A DNA stretch of 64,000 bases from Massilia arenae (GCF_008014745.1 NZ_VPFD01000008.1:1-64000), one strand, 5' to 3'. Shown: positions 18,701 to 27,231, numbered from the stretch's first letter. Notes: a model not told the origin generated them from the sequence alone. Numbers and translations are program-made.

Positions 18701-19196
18701 CAACGAAGCGGTGCGCGCGCTCAAGGCCGGCAAGGAGCCGGATCTGGCGGCGCCGCTGTCGTCCACCACCGAGATCAACCTGCACGTGCCGGCCCTGCTC
18801 CCGGCCGACTACTGCGGCGACGTGCACGAGCGCCTGTCGATCTACAAGCGCCTGGCCAACTGCGAAAGCCAGGACCGCATCGATTCGATGCAAGAAGAGC
18901 TGATCGACCGTTTCGGCAAGATGCCGGACGCCGTAAAAGCGCTGGTGGAAACGCACCGCCTGCGCATCGCGGCCAAGAGCGTGGGCATCGTCAAGATCGA
19001 CGCCCATGGCGAAGCGGCCAGCCTGCAGTTCATGGAAAAGCCGCCGATCGACCCGATCAAGATCATCACGCTGATCCAGAAGAACCGCCAGGTCAAGCTG
19101 GCCGGCCAGGACAAGCTGCGCATCACGGCCAGCATGCCCGACCTGGCGGCGCGCGTGAACCAGATCAAACAGACCATCAAACAACTGCTCGCCTGA
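15750..19196 (+). CDS. mfd: Transcription-repair coupling factor Mfd
   Basis: A 1148-residue protein of normal Mfd length. It removes RNA polymerase stalled at DNA lesions and recruits UvrA. In order: UvrB-like N-terminal domains (about 1-350), the RNA polymerase-interacting CarD-like domain (about 470-550, starting IGDPVVHINHGIGRYMGL), and SF2 translocase motors with Walker A GDVGFGKTE (about 633), DEEHRFG (about 734) and the TRG region ending in QLRGRVGRS (about 905). A C-terminal TRCF domain follows (about 1000-1100). The motifs look intact. serB follows 14 bp downstream, so the two are likely co-transcribed. Confidence 0.98.
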   Translation: MPFDLKKHLPKPGQRFVLPLAHGSSDAYALATAALALKANGQMLTVVVANASDGQRLLDEIPWFADGKLSCHLLPDWETLPYDAFSPHQDLVSERLATLHEIRNGQCDVLVVPATTALVRLAPPSFLAAYTFFFRQGERLDEARLKAQLTLAGYTHVSQVMSPGEYSVRGGLIDLFPMGSVLPYRLDLFGDDIESIRTFDADTQRSLYPVKEVRLLPGREFPMDDAARTAFRGRWRERFEGDPTRSPIYRDIGNGIASAGIEYYLPLFFEETANLFNYLPDESPVALVGDIDGAIQRFWLDTESRYRFLKSDRERPILEPQELFLGAEQFFTCIKPHGRWNIARDPAAPASELSAPIPDIAVNRRLDDPLTNLRAYLQRSDTRVMICADSAGRRETLQQYFGEYKLDLTPVEGFEGFRQSDARLALGVAPLQAGFELLDTESGHLVFITETELYAGSGRRAGKKKQEATSQVESMVRDLSELKIGDPVVHINHGIGRYMGLTSMDLGEGETEFLHLEYAKDTKLYVPVSQLHVISRYSGTSPEDAPLHSLGSGQWEKAKRKAAEQVRDTAAELLNLYARRAARQGHAFEYSNIDYENFAQSFGFDETPDQAEAIHNVIKDMTSGRPMDRLVCGDVGFGKTEVALRAAFIAVMGGKQVAILAPTTLLAEQHAQTFADRFADWPVKIAELSRFRTGKEINNAIKGMADGTLDIVIGTHKLLSPDVKFTRLGLVIIDEEHRFGVRQKEALKALRAEVDVLTLTATPIPRTLGMALEGLRDFSIIATAPQKRLAIKTFVRSEDGSIIREACLRELKRGGQIYFLHNEVDTIENRRAMLQELLPEARIGVAHGQMHERDLEKVMRDFVAQRFNILLCTTIIETGIDVPTANTIIMHRADKFGLAQLHQLRGRVGRSHHQAYAYLMVNDVSNLTKQSQRRLDAIQQMEELGSGFYLAMHDLEIRGAGEVLGDNQSGEMLEIGFQLYSDMLNEAVRALKAGKEPDLAAPLSSTTEINLHVPALLPADYCGDVHERLSIYKRLANCESQDRIDSMQEELIDRFGKMPDAVKALVETHRLRIAAKSVGIVKIDAHGEAASLQFMEKPPIDPIKIITLIQKNRQVKLAGQDKLRITASMPDLAARVNQIKQTIKQLLA

Positions 19197-19210
19197 CGAG
19201 AACGATATTC

Positions 19211-20059
19211 ATGACCACGAACCTGGTGCTGCAAGGACCGCAGGCTGATCAAGCAACCCTCGAACGCCTGGCGCAGCTGGCCAAGCCGCAACGACTGACT
19301 GCGCTCGGCGCCCGCTGCTTGCGCGCCGAAGGCGTCGACTATAGCGCCACGCTCAAGCAGGAGATCGACGCCGCCGCCTTCAAGGCCGGCGTCGACGTCA
19401 CCTTCATCGCGGCCGGCCGCACGCTTGCCGACTTCAGGCTGGTGGCGATGGACATGGATTCGACCCTGATCACCATCGAGTGCATCGACGAGATCGCCGA
19501 CATGCAGGGCCTCAAGCCGCAGGTGGCCGCGATCACCGAAGCCGCGATGCGCGGCGAGCTCGATTTTTCCGAGAGCCTGATGCGGCGCGTGGCGCTGCTC
19601 GAAGGCCTGGATGCGTCCGCCCTGCAGCGCGTGTATGACGAACGCCTGCGCATCTCGATGGGCGGCGAAGCGATGCTGCAGGCGGTGCAGGCGGCCGGCC
19701 TCAAGACCGTGCTGGTGTCGGGCGGCTTCACCTTCTTCACCGACCGCCTCAAGCCGCGCCTGGGCCTGGACCACACCCACGCCAACGTGCTGGAAGTCAT
19801 CGACGGCAAGCTGAGCGGCCGCGTGCTGGGCGGCATCGTCGACGCCGAGGAAAAGAGGCGCACCGTGCAACGCGTGTGCGCGGAACTGGGCATCGATCCA
19901 TCGCAGGCCATCGTCATGGGCGACGGCGCCAACGACCTCAAGATGATGGGTATTGCCGGCCTGTCGGTGGCCTTCCGCGCCAAGCCGGTGGTACGCGAGC
20001 AGGCCAATGTCGCCCTCAATTTCTCGGGCCTGGACGGCTTGCTGAACATCCTCGCCTGA
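19211..20059 (+). CDS. serB: Phosphoserine phosphatase SerB
   Basis: A 282-residue HAD phosphatase for the last step of serine synthesis. An N-terminal ACT-like region (about 1-75) precedes the catalytic domain with DMDSTLITIECIDEIA (nucleophile Asp about 81), VLVSGGFTFF (motif II Ser) and VMGDGANDLKMM (motif IV Asp pair). Length and motifs are those of proteobacterial SerB. It lies 14 bp after mfd on the same strand. Confidence 0.97.
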   Translation: MTTNLVLQGPQADQATLERLAQLAKPQRLTALGARCLRAEGVDYSATLKQEIDAAAFKAGVDVTFIAAGRTLADFRLVAMDMDSTLITIECIDEIADMQGLKPQVAAITEAAMRGELDFSESLMRRVALLEGLDASALQRVYDERLRISMGGEAMLQAVQAAGLKTVLVSGGFTFFTDRLKPRLGLDHTHANVLEVIDGKLSGRVLGGIVDAEEKRRTVQRVCAELGIDPSQAIVMGDGANDLKMMGIAGLSVAFRAKPVVREQANVALNFSGLDGLLNILA

Positions 20060-20189
20060 GCTTTCCGCATTGCTGTTCCTGGGCATCTGCTGATTTTTAG
20101 CTGGCAACCCTTCCCATCAGAAATCCGCACGACGCAGCGCAAACAATGTAAGCGACCGTACCCGCGTCACATGCGCTCTGCGCTATCGT

Positions 20190-20220
20190 GGACTGGCGCT
20201 CGTACCGCGACCGCCAGTCC
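20190..20220 (+). other. Hairpin in the leader of the Tat-exported SGNH gene
   Basis: A perfect 9-bp stem (20190-20198 with 20212-20220) and a 13-nt loop, ending 23 bp before the ATG at 20244. It could be an operator or leader structure. The rest of 20060-20189 shows nothing recognisable. Confidence 0.4.
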
Positions 20221-20243
20221 TCGACCTTTCTCAGGAGCCCGCC

Positions 20244-21563
20244 ATGTCCCTTCCGGATTCCAGTGCCTCCGACTCGCCTGTCACTCCTTCCACGTCGCCC
20301 CTCCCGGCCGATCATGGCGTCGACCAGGGCCGACGACGCATCCTGCTCGGCGCACCGGTCCTGGCGGGCGCGCTGGCCGCACCGGCGGCCGACGCAGTGG
20401 CCCAGGCGGGCCTGCCCGAGCGCTGGAGCGCGGGCTGGGGCTGCGCGCCGGCCGGCCCGCCGCCAGCCGCCTCGCTGCAGACCTTCATCAATCAGACCTT
20501 GCGCCTGATCGTGCGCACCAGCCTCGGCGGCAACCGCATTCGCATTCGCGTGTCGAACGAGATGGGCGATACCGAATTGCGGCTGACGAGCGCCCACGTC
20601 GGCCTGCGCGCTGGCGGCGCCGTCGTCACGGCCGGCAGCAGCCGCCAGCTCACCTTCGGCGGGCGTACCAATGTGACGATTCCGGCCGGTGCGCCGGTGG
20701 TGTCCGATCCGGTCTCGCTGCCGGTGGCGCCGCTCACCGACCTCGCCATCAGCCTGTATTTCCCCGGCACGGTCCAGGCAAGCACGATCCATAACGCCGC
20801 CTACCAGGCCAGCTATGCGTCGACCACGGGCGACTTCGGCGCCCAGGCCTCGCTCCCGGTCCAGCGCGCCTTCGCCTTCTGGCCCTTTCTCACCGAGGTC
20901 GACGTCGACCGCGCGGCGCCGGTGCTGGTGGCGGTGGGCGATTCCGTCACCGATGGCGTGGGCAGCACCTCCAACGGCAACCGGCGCTGGCCCGACTTCC
21001 TTGCGCGCCGCATCCAGTCCGAGCTCGGCAGCAATCGCATCGGCGTCGTCAACCGCGGCATCTCGGCCAACCGCATGCTGGCCGACACACCCACCGCCCT
21101 GCTGGCCGGCAAGGACTTGCTGGAGCGTTTCGACCGCGACGTGCTGTCCACCGCGGGCGTACGCGGGCTGGCTGTGCTGATCGGCATCAACGACATCGTC
21201 TATAGCCCGTCGTCGGCGCCGATCCCGGCCAACGACCTGATCGCCGGCTACCTGCAGTTGCTGACGCGCGCCCACCTGCACGGCATCCCGGTGCTCGGCG
21301 CGACCCTGCCGCCCTTCCTCGGCTTCGTCTACTACACACCGGCACGCGAGGCGGTGCGGCAAGCGGTCAATGCGTGGATGCGTAGCGCGCTGCCGTTCGA
21401 CCTGCTGGCCGACGTCGACCTGGCGCTGCGTGATCCGAACTCGCCGCAACGGCTGCGTCCGGCCTACGACAGCGGCGACCGTCTGCATCCGAACGACGCC
21501 GGTTACGAGGCGTTGGCGGCGGCGGTGCCGTTGACGGCGCTGTCCTCGCTGATGGGCGCCTAG
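20244..21563 (+). CDS. Tat-exported SGNH/GDSL hydrolase
   Basis: A 439-residue SGNH hydrolase. The N-terminal 30 residues are Ser/Pro-rich. A twin-arginine-type signal follows (GRRRILLGAPVLAGALAA, about 30-47), which suggests export of a folded protein. Catalytic blocks: VAVGDSVTDGVGST (Ser), NRGISANRML, AVLIGINDI (Asn) and the C-terminal DRLHPNDAGYEAL (Asp-His). The preceding about 150-residue beta-rich part (RIRVSNEMGD and following) is usual in this GDSL subgroup, which includes plant cell wall and lipid esterases. The substrate is not determined. It is a different family branch from the SGNH protein at 13550. Confidence 0.88.
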   Translation: MSLPDSSASDSPVTPSTSPLPADHGVDQGRRRILLGAPVLAGALAAPAADAVAQAGLPERWSAGWGCAPAGPPPAASLQTFINQTLRLIVRTSLGGNRIRIRVSNEMGDTELRLTSAHVGLRAGGAVVTAGSSRQLTFGGRTNVTIPAGAPVVSDPVSLPVAPLTDLAISLYFPGTVQASTIHNAAYQASYASTTGDFGAQASLPVQRAFAFWPFLTEVDVDRAAPVLVAVGDSVTDGVGSTSNGNRRWPDFLARRIQSELGSNRIGVVNRGISANRMLADTPTALLAGKDLLERFDRDVLSTAGVRGLAVLIGINDIVYSPSSAPIPANDLIAGYLQLLTRAHLHGIPVLGATLPPFLGFVYYTPAREAVRQAVNAWMRSALPFDLLADVDLALRDPNSPQRLRPAYDSGDRLHPNDAGYEALAAAVPLTALSSLMGA

Positions 21564-21651
21564 CGCCTGTCGAGCGCGTGTAACAGGGTGTAATTCCTTC
21601 AGCACACTGTCTCTGCTGGCCGTATGATGGCAATATCAGGAGGACACCGTC

Positions 21652-22128
21652 ATGAAAAATATTGCCATCGTTCTCGGGTCGCTCGGTCTGCTGGCCGGCT
21701 GCGCCGCGCCCGGCCCGACTTATACCTACGCGCAACCATCCGACCCCAGCCAATGGCGGGTCGTGTCGGTCACGCCGGTGCCGGTTGGCACTGGCGCCCA
21801 GGTCGCGGCATCCGGCCAGGGCGGGGTCGTGACCTCGACCCCGATCGCGACTGCGGCGCCGAGTTCGGGCTGGACGACGACGTCGGTGACGCCGGTCTAT
21901 CGTACCCAGCAGCCGGCGCAGCAACAAGTGTTTGTGCAGCAGCAACCGGTATGGGTGCAGCAACAGCCAGTCTACGTGCCGCAGCCGGTGGTCGTCCAAC
22001 AGCCGCGCTACTGGTATCCGCCAATTTCCATCGGCCTGGGCTTCGACTTCGGCCGCAGCAGCTGGCATGGTCACCGCCATCGTGGCTGGGGTGGCAGTAT
22101 CGGGACGCGCTGGCCTTACGGCTGGTAA
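21652..22128 (+). CDS. Gln/Pro-rich lipoprotein
   Basis: A 158-residue predicted lipoprotein: signal MKNIAIVLGSLGLLAGC with the lipobox LAGC (Cys17). The middle is low-complexity, with repeated QQ-P-V units (VFVQQQPVWVQQQPVYVPQP, about 91-110). The end is Gly/Trp/His/Arg-rich (HGHRHRGWGGS). AGGAGGA lies before the ATG. No known domain; probably an envelope protein. Followed by a good terminator. Confidence 0.8.
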   Translation: MKNIAIVLGSLGLLAGCAAPGPTYTYAQPSDPSQWRVVSVTPVPVGTGAQVAASGQGGVVTSTPIATAAPSSGWTTTSVTPVYRTQQPAQQQVFVQQQPVWVQQQPVYVPQPVVVQQPRYWYPPISIGLGFDFGRSSWHGHRHRGWGGSIGTRWPYGW

Positions 22129-22145
22129 GAAGCGAAGTATCAGGC

Positions 22146-22175
22146 AAAGCCGGCCGATGCCGGCTTTGTCTTTTG
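22146..22175 (+). terminator. Rho-independent terminator
   Basis: A perfect 9-bp stem (22146-22154 with 22159-22167), a 4-nt loop and a T-rich tail, 18 bp past the lipoprotein stop. It separates this gene from the convergent MocR gene. Confidence 0.85.
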
Positions 22176-22212
22176 TTGACTACGCCTGATGAGCCTCGGT
22201 GTTTCCTGACCG

Positions 22213-23613
22213 TTAAACCACCGCGGCGCTGAACGACTCTGGCCGCCGCGCGAGCAGATGCGACAGCCGTTGAAGACCTGCCTGCAAACGTCCACGGTCC
22301 TTGATGCTGCCCAGCGAGATACGGATGGCATTCGCGGCGTCGCTGCCGGTCGCAAATGCCTCTACGGGCGTGACAGCGATGCCCTCGCTGTCGGCCACAC
22401 GCGCAAGCTGCGATGAGTTCCAGTACGCCGGCAACTCGAGCCACACATGCAGGCCATCTCCGGCGCCGCCATAGCGCCCCGCCAGGATATCCCGCGCCAT
22501 CTGATGGCGCAGGCGCGCCTCCTTGCGGACGCCTTCCATCAATCCGCCAGCCGAACCGTCGAGGATCCACTGCGTGGCCAGCGCGGCGCCCAAGGGAGCG
22601 ACCATCAGCGCGAACGACCTCAGCGCGGCCAGGAAACGCTCGCGTTCCTGCGGGTCGCGCACGAGCACGAAGGCGACGCGCAAGCCGGGCGTCAGGCATT
22701 TCGATAGCGTCGAGATATAGACCACTTGCTCCGGGGCGAACGCCGCGATAGGTGGTGGCGGAGCATCGGCAAGAAGCCAGTAGGGATCGTCCTCGACGAT
22801 GCGTACATTGCAGCGCAGCGCGATGCTGGCGAGTTCCTTGCGCCGGCTTTCCGGCATGGTGATGGCGGTCGGGTTCTGTAGCGTGGGATTGAGATAGACC
22901 AGCCTGGGCTTGTGTCGATGGCACGCTTCTTCGAAGATCCCGGGCATCATCCCGTGCTGGTCCGCGTCGACTGCCACGATGTGCCGGCCGAACTGGGTCG
23001 CTGCCGTGCGCAAACCTGGATACGTCATTGGCTCGGCCAGAATAACATCGCCAGGCTCGGTCAGCGCGAGGATCGATGCGGCGATCGCCGCCTGCGCACC
23101 CGGACAGACAAGCAGCTGCCCCGGATCCAGGTGTCCAAACATCGGTTCGAGCCATGCGGCGCCGGCCTTGCGGTCGGCGTCGCTTCCTCCGCCCAGGTGG
23201 TAAGTCATCAGCAATTCACTGTCCGCCCGCATCAGGACTTGAGACACACCCTGCTTCATCATGTCGTCGAAGTCCACGCCAGCCGGCGGCGGTGGCGTGT
23301 TCATGCTCAGGTCGAGGATCGGGTTCAGTTCGACTTTCGGCGCCGCGACGTAGGTGCCCCGGGCGCCACGGCCCTCCAGCAGGTTGCGGCGCCTGGCCTC
23401 GTCGTAGGCGCGCGTGATCGTCGTCAGGTCGACGTCCAGCTGCGCCGCCAGCTGGCGCTGCGGCGGCAGACGGTCGCCGGGCTTGAGCGATCCATCCACC
23501 AGCGCCGCCTGCAAGGCATCGGCAATCTGCAAAAACCGGGGGCCGCGGTGCACGGCCAGGCGCGGCAACCAGATTGGCACAGATTCATCTTGTATGGATT
23601 TCAACTGGGACAT
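22213..23613 (-). CDS. MocR-type GntR regulator with aminotransferase fold
   Basis: A 466-residue protein. The N-terminal GntR winged helix (about 25-95, LKPGDRLPPQRQLAAQL) is fused to a class I aminotransferase-like domain with the PLP-lysine segment STLSKCLTPGLRVAF and YLNPTLQNPT. MocR proteins use bound PLP to sense amines or amino acids and control nearby genes. The ATG at 23613 is preferred over a TTG ten codons upstream; neither has a strong ribosome site. The divergent neighbour is the small membrane protein at 23748, which could be a target. Confidence 0.88.
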   Translation of the reverse strand: MSQLKSIQDESVPIWLPRLAVHRGPRFLQIADALQAALVDGSLKPGDRLPPQRQLAAQLDVDLTTITRAYDEARRRNLLEGRGARGTYVAAPKVELNPILDLSMNTPPPPAGVDFDDMMKQGVSQVLMRADSELLMTYHLGGGSDADRKAGAAWLEPMFGHLDPGQLLVCPGAQAAIAASILALTEPGDVILAEPMTYPGLRTAATQFGRHIVAVDADQHGMMPGIFEEACHRHKPRLVYLNPTLQNPTAITMPESRRKELASIALRCNVRIVEDDPYWLLADAPPPPIAAFAPEQVVYISTLSKCLTPGLRVAFVLVRDPQERERFLAALRSFALMVAPLGAALATQWILDGSAGGLMEGVRKEARLRHQMARDILAGRYGGAGDGLHVWLELPAYWNSSQLARVADSEGIAVTPVEAFATGSDAANAIRISLGSIKDRGRLQAGLQRLSHLLARRPESFSAAVV

Positions 23614-23747
23614 TTTGTCTCGATGTATGGAGATTGCTTTCAAGTAGTATGCCTCAACGCGTCGGCACCTACGCCATACATCTACAACGACCCGAGGCAG
23701 CGTTCCTCGAGATAGTCTTAAGTCATAGCCGGGAAATACTCAAAATC

Positions 23748-23984
23748 ATGGAATGGATCCCTATCGTCTTCGTCATATTCAAGGCACTCGTGCTTGGCAC
23801 GGGCATGTTCTACGCCATCAAGTGGCATTACGACCAGGGGAAGAAAGGGAAGATCCAGGAAAGGCGCGCGGTGCTGCGCGCGGCCGGCAAGGTGGCCGCC
23901 ATCTTCGTGCTGGCGCTGCTGGCCCTGGGCCTGCTCACCTACGTCATTGTCACCAGGCTCAGCCTGGACCTGGGATTGACGTAA
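23748..23984 (+). CDS. Small two-helix membrane protein
   Basis: A 78-residue protein with two predicted membrane helices (about 3-22 and 47-70) separated by a basic loop (HYDQGKKGKIQERRAVLR). The ATG at 23748 is chosen because the first helix begins right after it. The family is not recognised. It is divergent from the MocR regulator and convergent with the cupin gene. Confidence 0.6.
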   Translation: MEWIPIVFVIFKALVLGTGMFYAIKWHYDQGKKGKIQERRAVLRAAGKVAAIFVLALLALGLLTYVIVTRLSLDLGLT

Positions 23985-24046
23985 CAACGCCGGCGAACGC
24001 CGGGAGCGACGCACTGCCGTCCCGGTTGGCCGCCATACGCTGAAAA

Positions 24047-24433
24047 TCAGTGCCCGTGCTGGCGCTCGTACTCGTCCGCTTCGGCCTTGGTGGCATGGAT
24101 GATGCCATCCGGATGTTCCGGCGGGGTGTACAGGGTGTATAGGCGCATTGGCTCGGTCTTCGAGGTATTGATGACATTGTGCTCGGTGCCGGCCGGGATC
24201 ACCACGGCAACGCCGTCTTCCAGCTTGTGTTCTTCGCCGTCCAGCAGCGCCACGCCCTCGCCCGCTTCGACGCGGATGAACTGGTCGTGGCCATCGTGGT
24301 GCTCGAGGCCGATCTCTTCACCCGGCTGTAGCGTCATGATGACCAGCTGGCTGCGCTTGGTGGTGTAGAGCACTTCACGGAAGTTGTTTCCTGCAAGCGT
24401 TTTTTCTTCGATATTGATGCTATAGCCCGACAT
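24047..24433 (-). CDS. Cupin domain protein
   Basis: A 128-residue single-cupin protein. The metal-site motif 1 is seen as EIGLEHHDGHDQFIRVEAGEG and motif 2 as IPAGTEHNVINTS. The C-terminal extension (ATKAEADEYERQHGH) is typical of small cupins often annotated as mannose-6-phosphate isomerase-like. Substrate unknown. GGAG lies 7 nt before the ATG. Confidence 0.88.
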   Translation of the reverse strand: MSGYSINIEEKTLAGNNFREVLYTTKRSQLVIMTLQPGEEIGLEHHDGHDQFIRVEAGEGVALLDGEEHKLEDGVAVVIPAGTEHNVINTSKTEPMRLYTLYTPPEHPDGIIHATKAEADEYERQHGH

Positions 24434-24571
24434 GGGATTCTCCAGGATGCTGCGCGCGGGAACGAGGCCGCGCGCGGTGGTTCACGGGCGGCCGATGCCG
24501 CTCTGACATCGATTGTATAAGAGCCGGACGATTCGCGTACAGGGTGCTCCCGGCACGGCACCAGCGCCGCG

Positions 24572-25012
24572 TCAGCCCGCGCCGAACAGGTCGTGCGCAT
24601 CGAGGATCGCCCACGCGATCTCGGGCCGCTCGGCCAGGCGCCGCCGCACCGCCGCCGGCACCGACTGGCGCAGCTTCTTGCACAGACCAGGACGCTCCTC
24701 GAGCACGATCACGATGCCGCGCACCGTGCGCACCTCGTTGGGCCCGGGCGCGATGCGCAGCTCGCTGCCGACGTTCTTGCGGATCAGGTCCTGCACGTGC
24801 CGCAGGTCGGCATAGCTGTCGACGCGACCGATGCGCTCGATCAGCTTCAGCTCCTGCTGGCGCGTGATCAGGAGGGGACGCTGGTCGGCCGCCGGGTCGA
24901 CCAGCAGCTGTTCGCGCGAGCACACGCAGGCGCCCGGCGGGCACTCGACCCGCAGGGGCATGCCGGCAACAGGCGCCGGAGAATGGGATGGTGTTGCGGT
25001 AGAGGTAGTCAC
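24572..25012 (-). CDS. Uncharacterised protein with CxPGxCxC-like motif
   Basis: A 146-residue protein if it starts at the GTG at 25012, 2 nt after the stop of the Mut7-C gene; 129 residues if it starts at the ATG at 24961. The conserved-looking part begins VECPPGACVCSREQLL, with three Cys close together. It continues with a helical, Arg-rich segment (ERIGRVDSYADLRHVQDLIR) and ends AWAILDAHDLFGAG. The family is not recognised. The closely spaced Cys could bind metal. Position directly behind the Mut7-C gene suggests translational coupling and a linked role. Confidence 0.65.
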   Translation of the reverse strand: MTTSTATPSHSPAPVAGMPLRVECPPGACVCSREQLLVDPAADQRPLLITRQQELKLIERIGRVDSYADLRHVQDLIRKNVGSELRIAPGPNEVRTVRGIVIVLEERPGLCKKLRQSVPAAVRRRLAERPEIAWAILDAHDLFGAG

Positions 25013-25014
25013 GC

Positions 25015-25833
25015 TCACGGGTGGAAGTCGGGATCCTCGGGCGATTCTACATCGGCAAAGTCGTCCAGGGAGCCTTTCTCGCGCTGGCCCACCGCCGCCA
25101 GCAGCGCCGCCATGCGCTTGTAGTGCGAACCCTTCCAGTAGACCCGCAGGCAGTTGTCGCAGGCGGTAAAGCTGTCGTGCAGCGCGCGCACCGACTCCGG
25201 CAAGCGATCGAGCACATCGGCCTTCTCCACCGCGCGCAGCGGCACATTGCAGTGCAGGCACAGCGAAAACGGACGTGCGCCGCCGGCCAGGTCGAGCCGC
25301 TCGAACAGCTCGCGCAGCTGCTGCGGCGGATCGAGGGCGTGGATGTAGCAGCCATGCACGATCGAGCGCCGCTTGAGCAGCTCGCGATCGCGCGTCAGGA
25401 CGATGCGGTCGTCGTTTTCGGCCAGGTCCCCGACCTCGTCATCATGGTAATGGTTGTCGTACAGCGTATCGTAGCCGGCAATGCGCAGCAGGCGCGCCAG
25501 GCCGCCCAGGTGCGAGTCGGCGACGAAGCGCATGCGCTCGCGCGGACGCTCACGCAGCCTCTCCGGCCCGGGGCCGCCATGCGGGCCGACTTCGAGCAGT
25601 TCGAAGCGCGCATACACGGCGACGTGGTCGCCTTCTTGCAGCACCCGCTCGAAACCGCTTTCGTCCCCATTGACCAGCACCATCTCGACCTCGGTATGCG
25701 GCACGCCGAGCGCCTCGATCATGTGCTTGGCGGTCGACCGGTGCGCGCAGTCGGCGGCGAAGGTACGGCCGCGCCGCTCGCGCGGCAGGAAGTCGCCGAG
25801 TTCCTGATAAAAACGAAATGTCGCGGTCACCAT
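25015..25833 (-). CDS. Mut7-C RNase domain protein with N-terminal ubiquitin-like fold
   Basis: A 272-residue protein. Residues about 1-85 look like the Mut7-C-associated ubiquitin-like (ThiS/MoaD-type) domain. Residues about 98-245 are a Mut7-C PIN-like nuclease domain with the acidic sites RFVADSHLGGLARLLRIAG and LTRDRELLKRR. A zinc-ribbon pattern follows, CLHCN and CDNCLRVYWKGSHY. The family is inferred to be a ribonuclease; no substrate is known for bacterial members. It lies between the DUF72 gene (23 bp upstream) and the CxPGxCxC gene in a probable operon. Confidence 0.88.
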   Translation of the reverse strand: MVTATFRFYQELGDFLPRERRGRTFAADCAHRSTAKHMIEALGVPHTEVEMVLVNGDESGFERVLQEGDHVAVYARFELLEVGPHGGPGPERLRERPRERMRFVADSHLGGLARLLRIAGYDTLYDNHYHDDEVGDLAENDDRIVLTRDRELLKRRSIVHGCYIHALDPPQQLRELFERLDLAGGARPFSLCLHCNVPLRAVEKADVLDRLPESVRALHDSFTACDNCLRVYWKGSHYKRMAALLAAVGQREKGSLDDFADVESPEDPDFHP

Positions 25834-25856
25834 GATGCCAGCAGTATCGCAAAATC

Positions 25857-26612
25857 CTAGATTGCCTGCATGACCTGTCCGTGCATCAATTCCAACGCAT
25901 TCGGAACGGATGCCCCTTCCGCCGTGTTATCGAAGATACACCAGACCTTGCGCCCCTGCGCGACCTGCGCATCGAATTCGGCGCGCCAGCGCGCGAGTTC
26001 TTCTTGCGAGTAACGCGAGTAATAGATGCGCGGCGCACCGTGCAGGCGCACATAGGCCTCGCTGTCGCTGGTCGGCTCGTGCGGTCCCGGCTGGCCGGCA
26101 GCCGGATCGGCGATCACGCGGATCACGCCGCATTCGCGCAGCAAGGCCGTGGCCGGCTCGGAAAACCAGCTGGCATGGCGCGCCTCGAAGGCGATGCTGC
26201 AGCAGAAGCGGGCGCGCAAGCCGTCGAAAAAGGCGTGCGCCGGCGCGTCGGTGAAGCCGAAGCGCGGCGGCAGCTGCACCAGCAGGCAGCCCAGCTTATG
26301 GCCCAGCATGCCGGCCTCGCGCTGGAAGCGGTCGAGCTGCTCGTCGACCTCGATCAGGCGTGCCTCGTGCGTGATGGCGCGTGGCACCTTGACGGTGAAG
26401 CGAAAGTCATCCGGCACGCTGGCGGCCCAGCGCGCGTAGGTTTCCGGCTTGTGCGGCTTATAGAACGAGGAATTGATTTCCACCGTGGGAAAGACGGCGG
26501 CATAGCGTTCCAGGTGGCTACCCTCAGACGGGAAGGCGTCGGCGCAAGTTGTGGGCAGGCTCCAGCCGGCGCAGCCGACGAGCAGGCGCCCGGTAGATTC
26601 GGATTGAGGCAT
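25857..26612 (-). CDS. DUF72 (YecE-like) protein
   Basis: A 251-residue TIM-barrel-like protein of the DUF72 family. Family features: GCAGWSLP at the N-terminus, ERYAAVFPTVEINSSFYK, and the later YVRLHGAPRIYYSRYS segment with YCIFDNT-like WCIFDNTA. Biochemical function of the family is not established. Probably the first gene of a DUF72/Mut7-C/CxPGxCxC operon. Confidence 0.92.
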   Translation of the reverse strand: MPQSESTGRLLVGCAGWSLPTTCADAFPSEGSHLERYAAVFPTVEINSSFYKPHKPETYARWAASVPDDFRFTVKVPRAITHEARLIEVDEQLDRFQREAGMLGHKLGCLLVQLPPRFGFTDAPAHAFFDGLRARFCCSIAFEARHASWFSEPATALLRECGVIRVIADPAAGQPGPHEPTSDSEAYVRLHGAPRIYYSRYSQEELARWRAEFDAQVAQGRKVWCIFDNTAEGASVPNALELMHGQVMQAI

Positions 26613-26744
26613 CGGACTATCGTGGTCGTGTCGTTTCCATCATTCTATGCACCTCAGGCCAGGCGCGGCGCATGGCTGGGCCGGCGACGGGATTGCACGG
26701 CGCCGCTTACAATACCGTCATCGTTTTACATGAAGGAGAACACC

Positions 26745-27182
26745 ATGAGCGACCCGCTCCACGTCGTCTGCCCGCATTGCGATGCGGTCAACCGCATGCC
26801 GCAGGCGCGCCTGCAGGACGCCCCTACCTGCGGCAAATGCTCGCAAGCCATCTTCACCGGACATCCGCTGGACGTCGACAGCGCCCGCTTCGAGCGCCAC
26901 GTGGGCCGCAACGATATCCCGGTGCTGGTCGACTTCTGGGCCGAATGGTGCGGCCCGTGCAAGATGATGGCGCCGGCGTATGCTCAGGCCGCCCAGCGCC
27001 TGGAGCCGAAGGTGCGCCTGCTGAAGGTCGATACCGAGCGTTCGCAGGATTTGTCCGGACGCTTCGCGATCCGCAGCATCCCAACGCTCGCGCTGTTCAA
27101 GGGCGGACGCGAGATCGCGCGCCAGTCGGGCGCCATGGATGCGGGGCGGCTGATGGCGTGGGTTCAGCAACATGTAGGTTGA
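26745..27182 (+). CDS. trxC: Thioredoxin 2 (TrxC)
   Basis: A 145-residue zinc-binding thioredoxin. The N-terminal zinc finger has two Cys pairs (CPHC at about 9-12 and CGKC at about 29-32), and the thioredoxin fold carries the redox site WCGPCK (about 67-72) and cis-Pro in SIPTLALF. It reduces protein disulfides, especially under oxidative stress. AAGGAG lies before the ATG at 26745. A TACAAT hexamer at 26708-26713 could be a -10, but it has no clear -35. Confidence 0.96.
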   Translation: MSDPLHVVCPHCDAVNRMPQARLQDAPTCGKCSQAIFTGHPLDVDSARFERHVGRNDIPVLVDFWAEWCGPCKMMAPAYAQAAQRLEPKVRLLKVDTERSQDLSGRFAIRSIPTLALFKGGREIARQSGAMDAGRLMAWVQQHVG

Positions 27183-27231
27183 ATCCTTCATCATTCCGGC
27201 TGGCATCACTCGATACAAGCACGACCGACGC

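Noticed and set aside
15711..19184. A minus-strand open frame of over 1150 codons opposite mfd
   Set aside because: It has no domain logic, is rich in Arg/His/Gln/Gly typical of antisense of GC-rich genes, and mfd has complete motifs on the plus strand.
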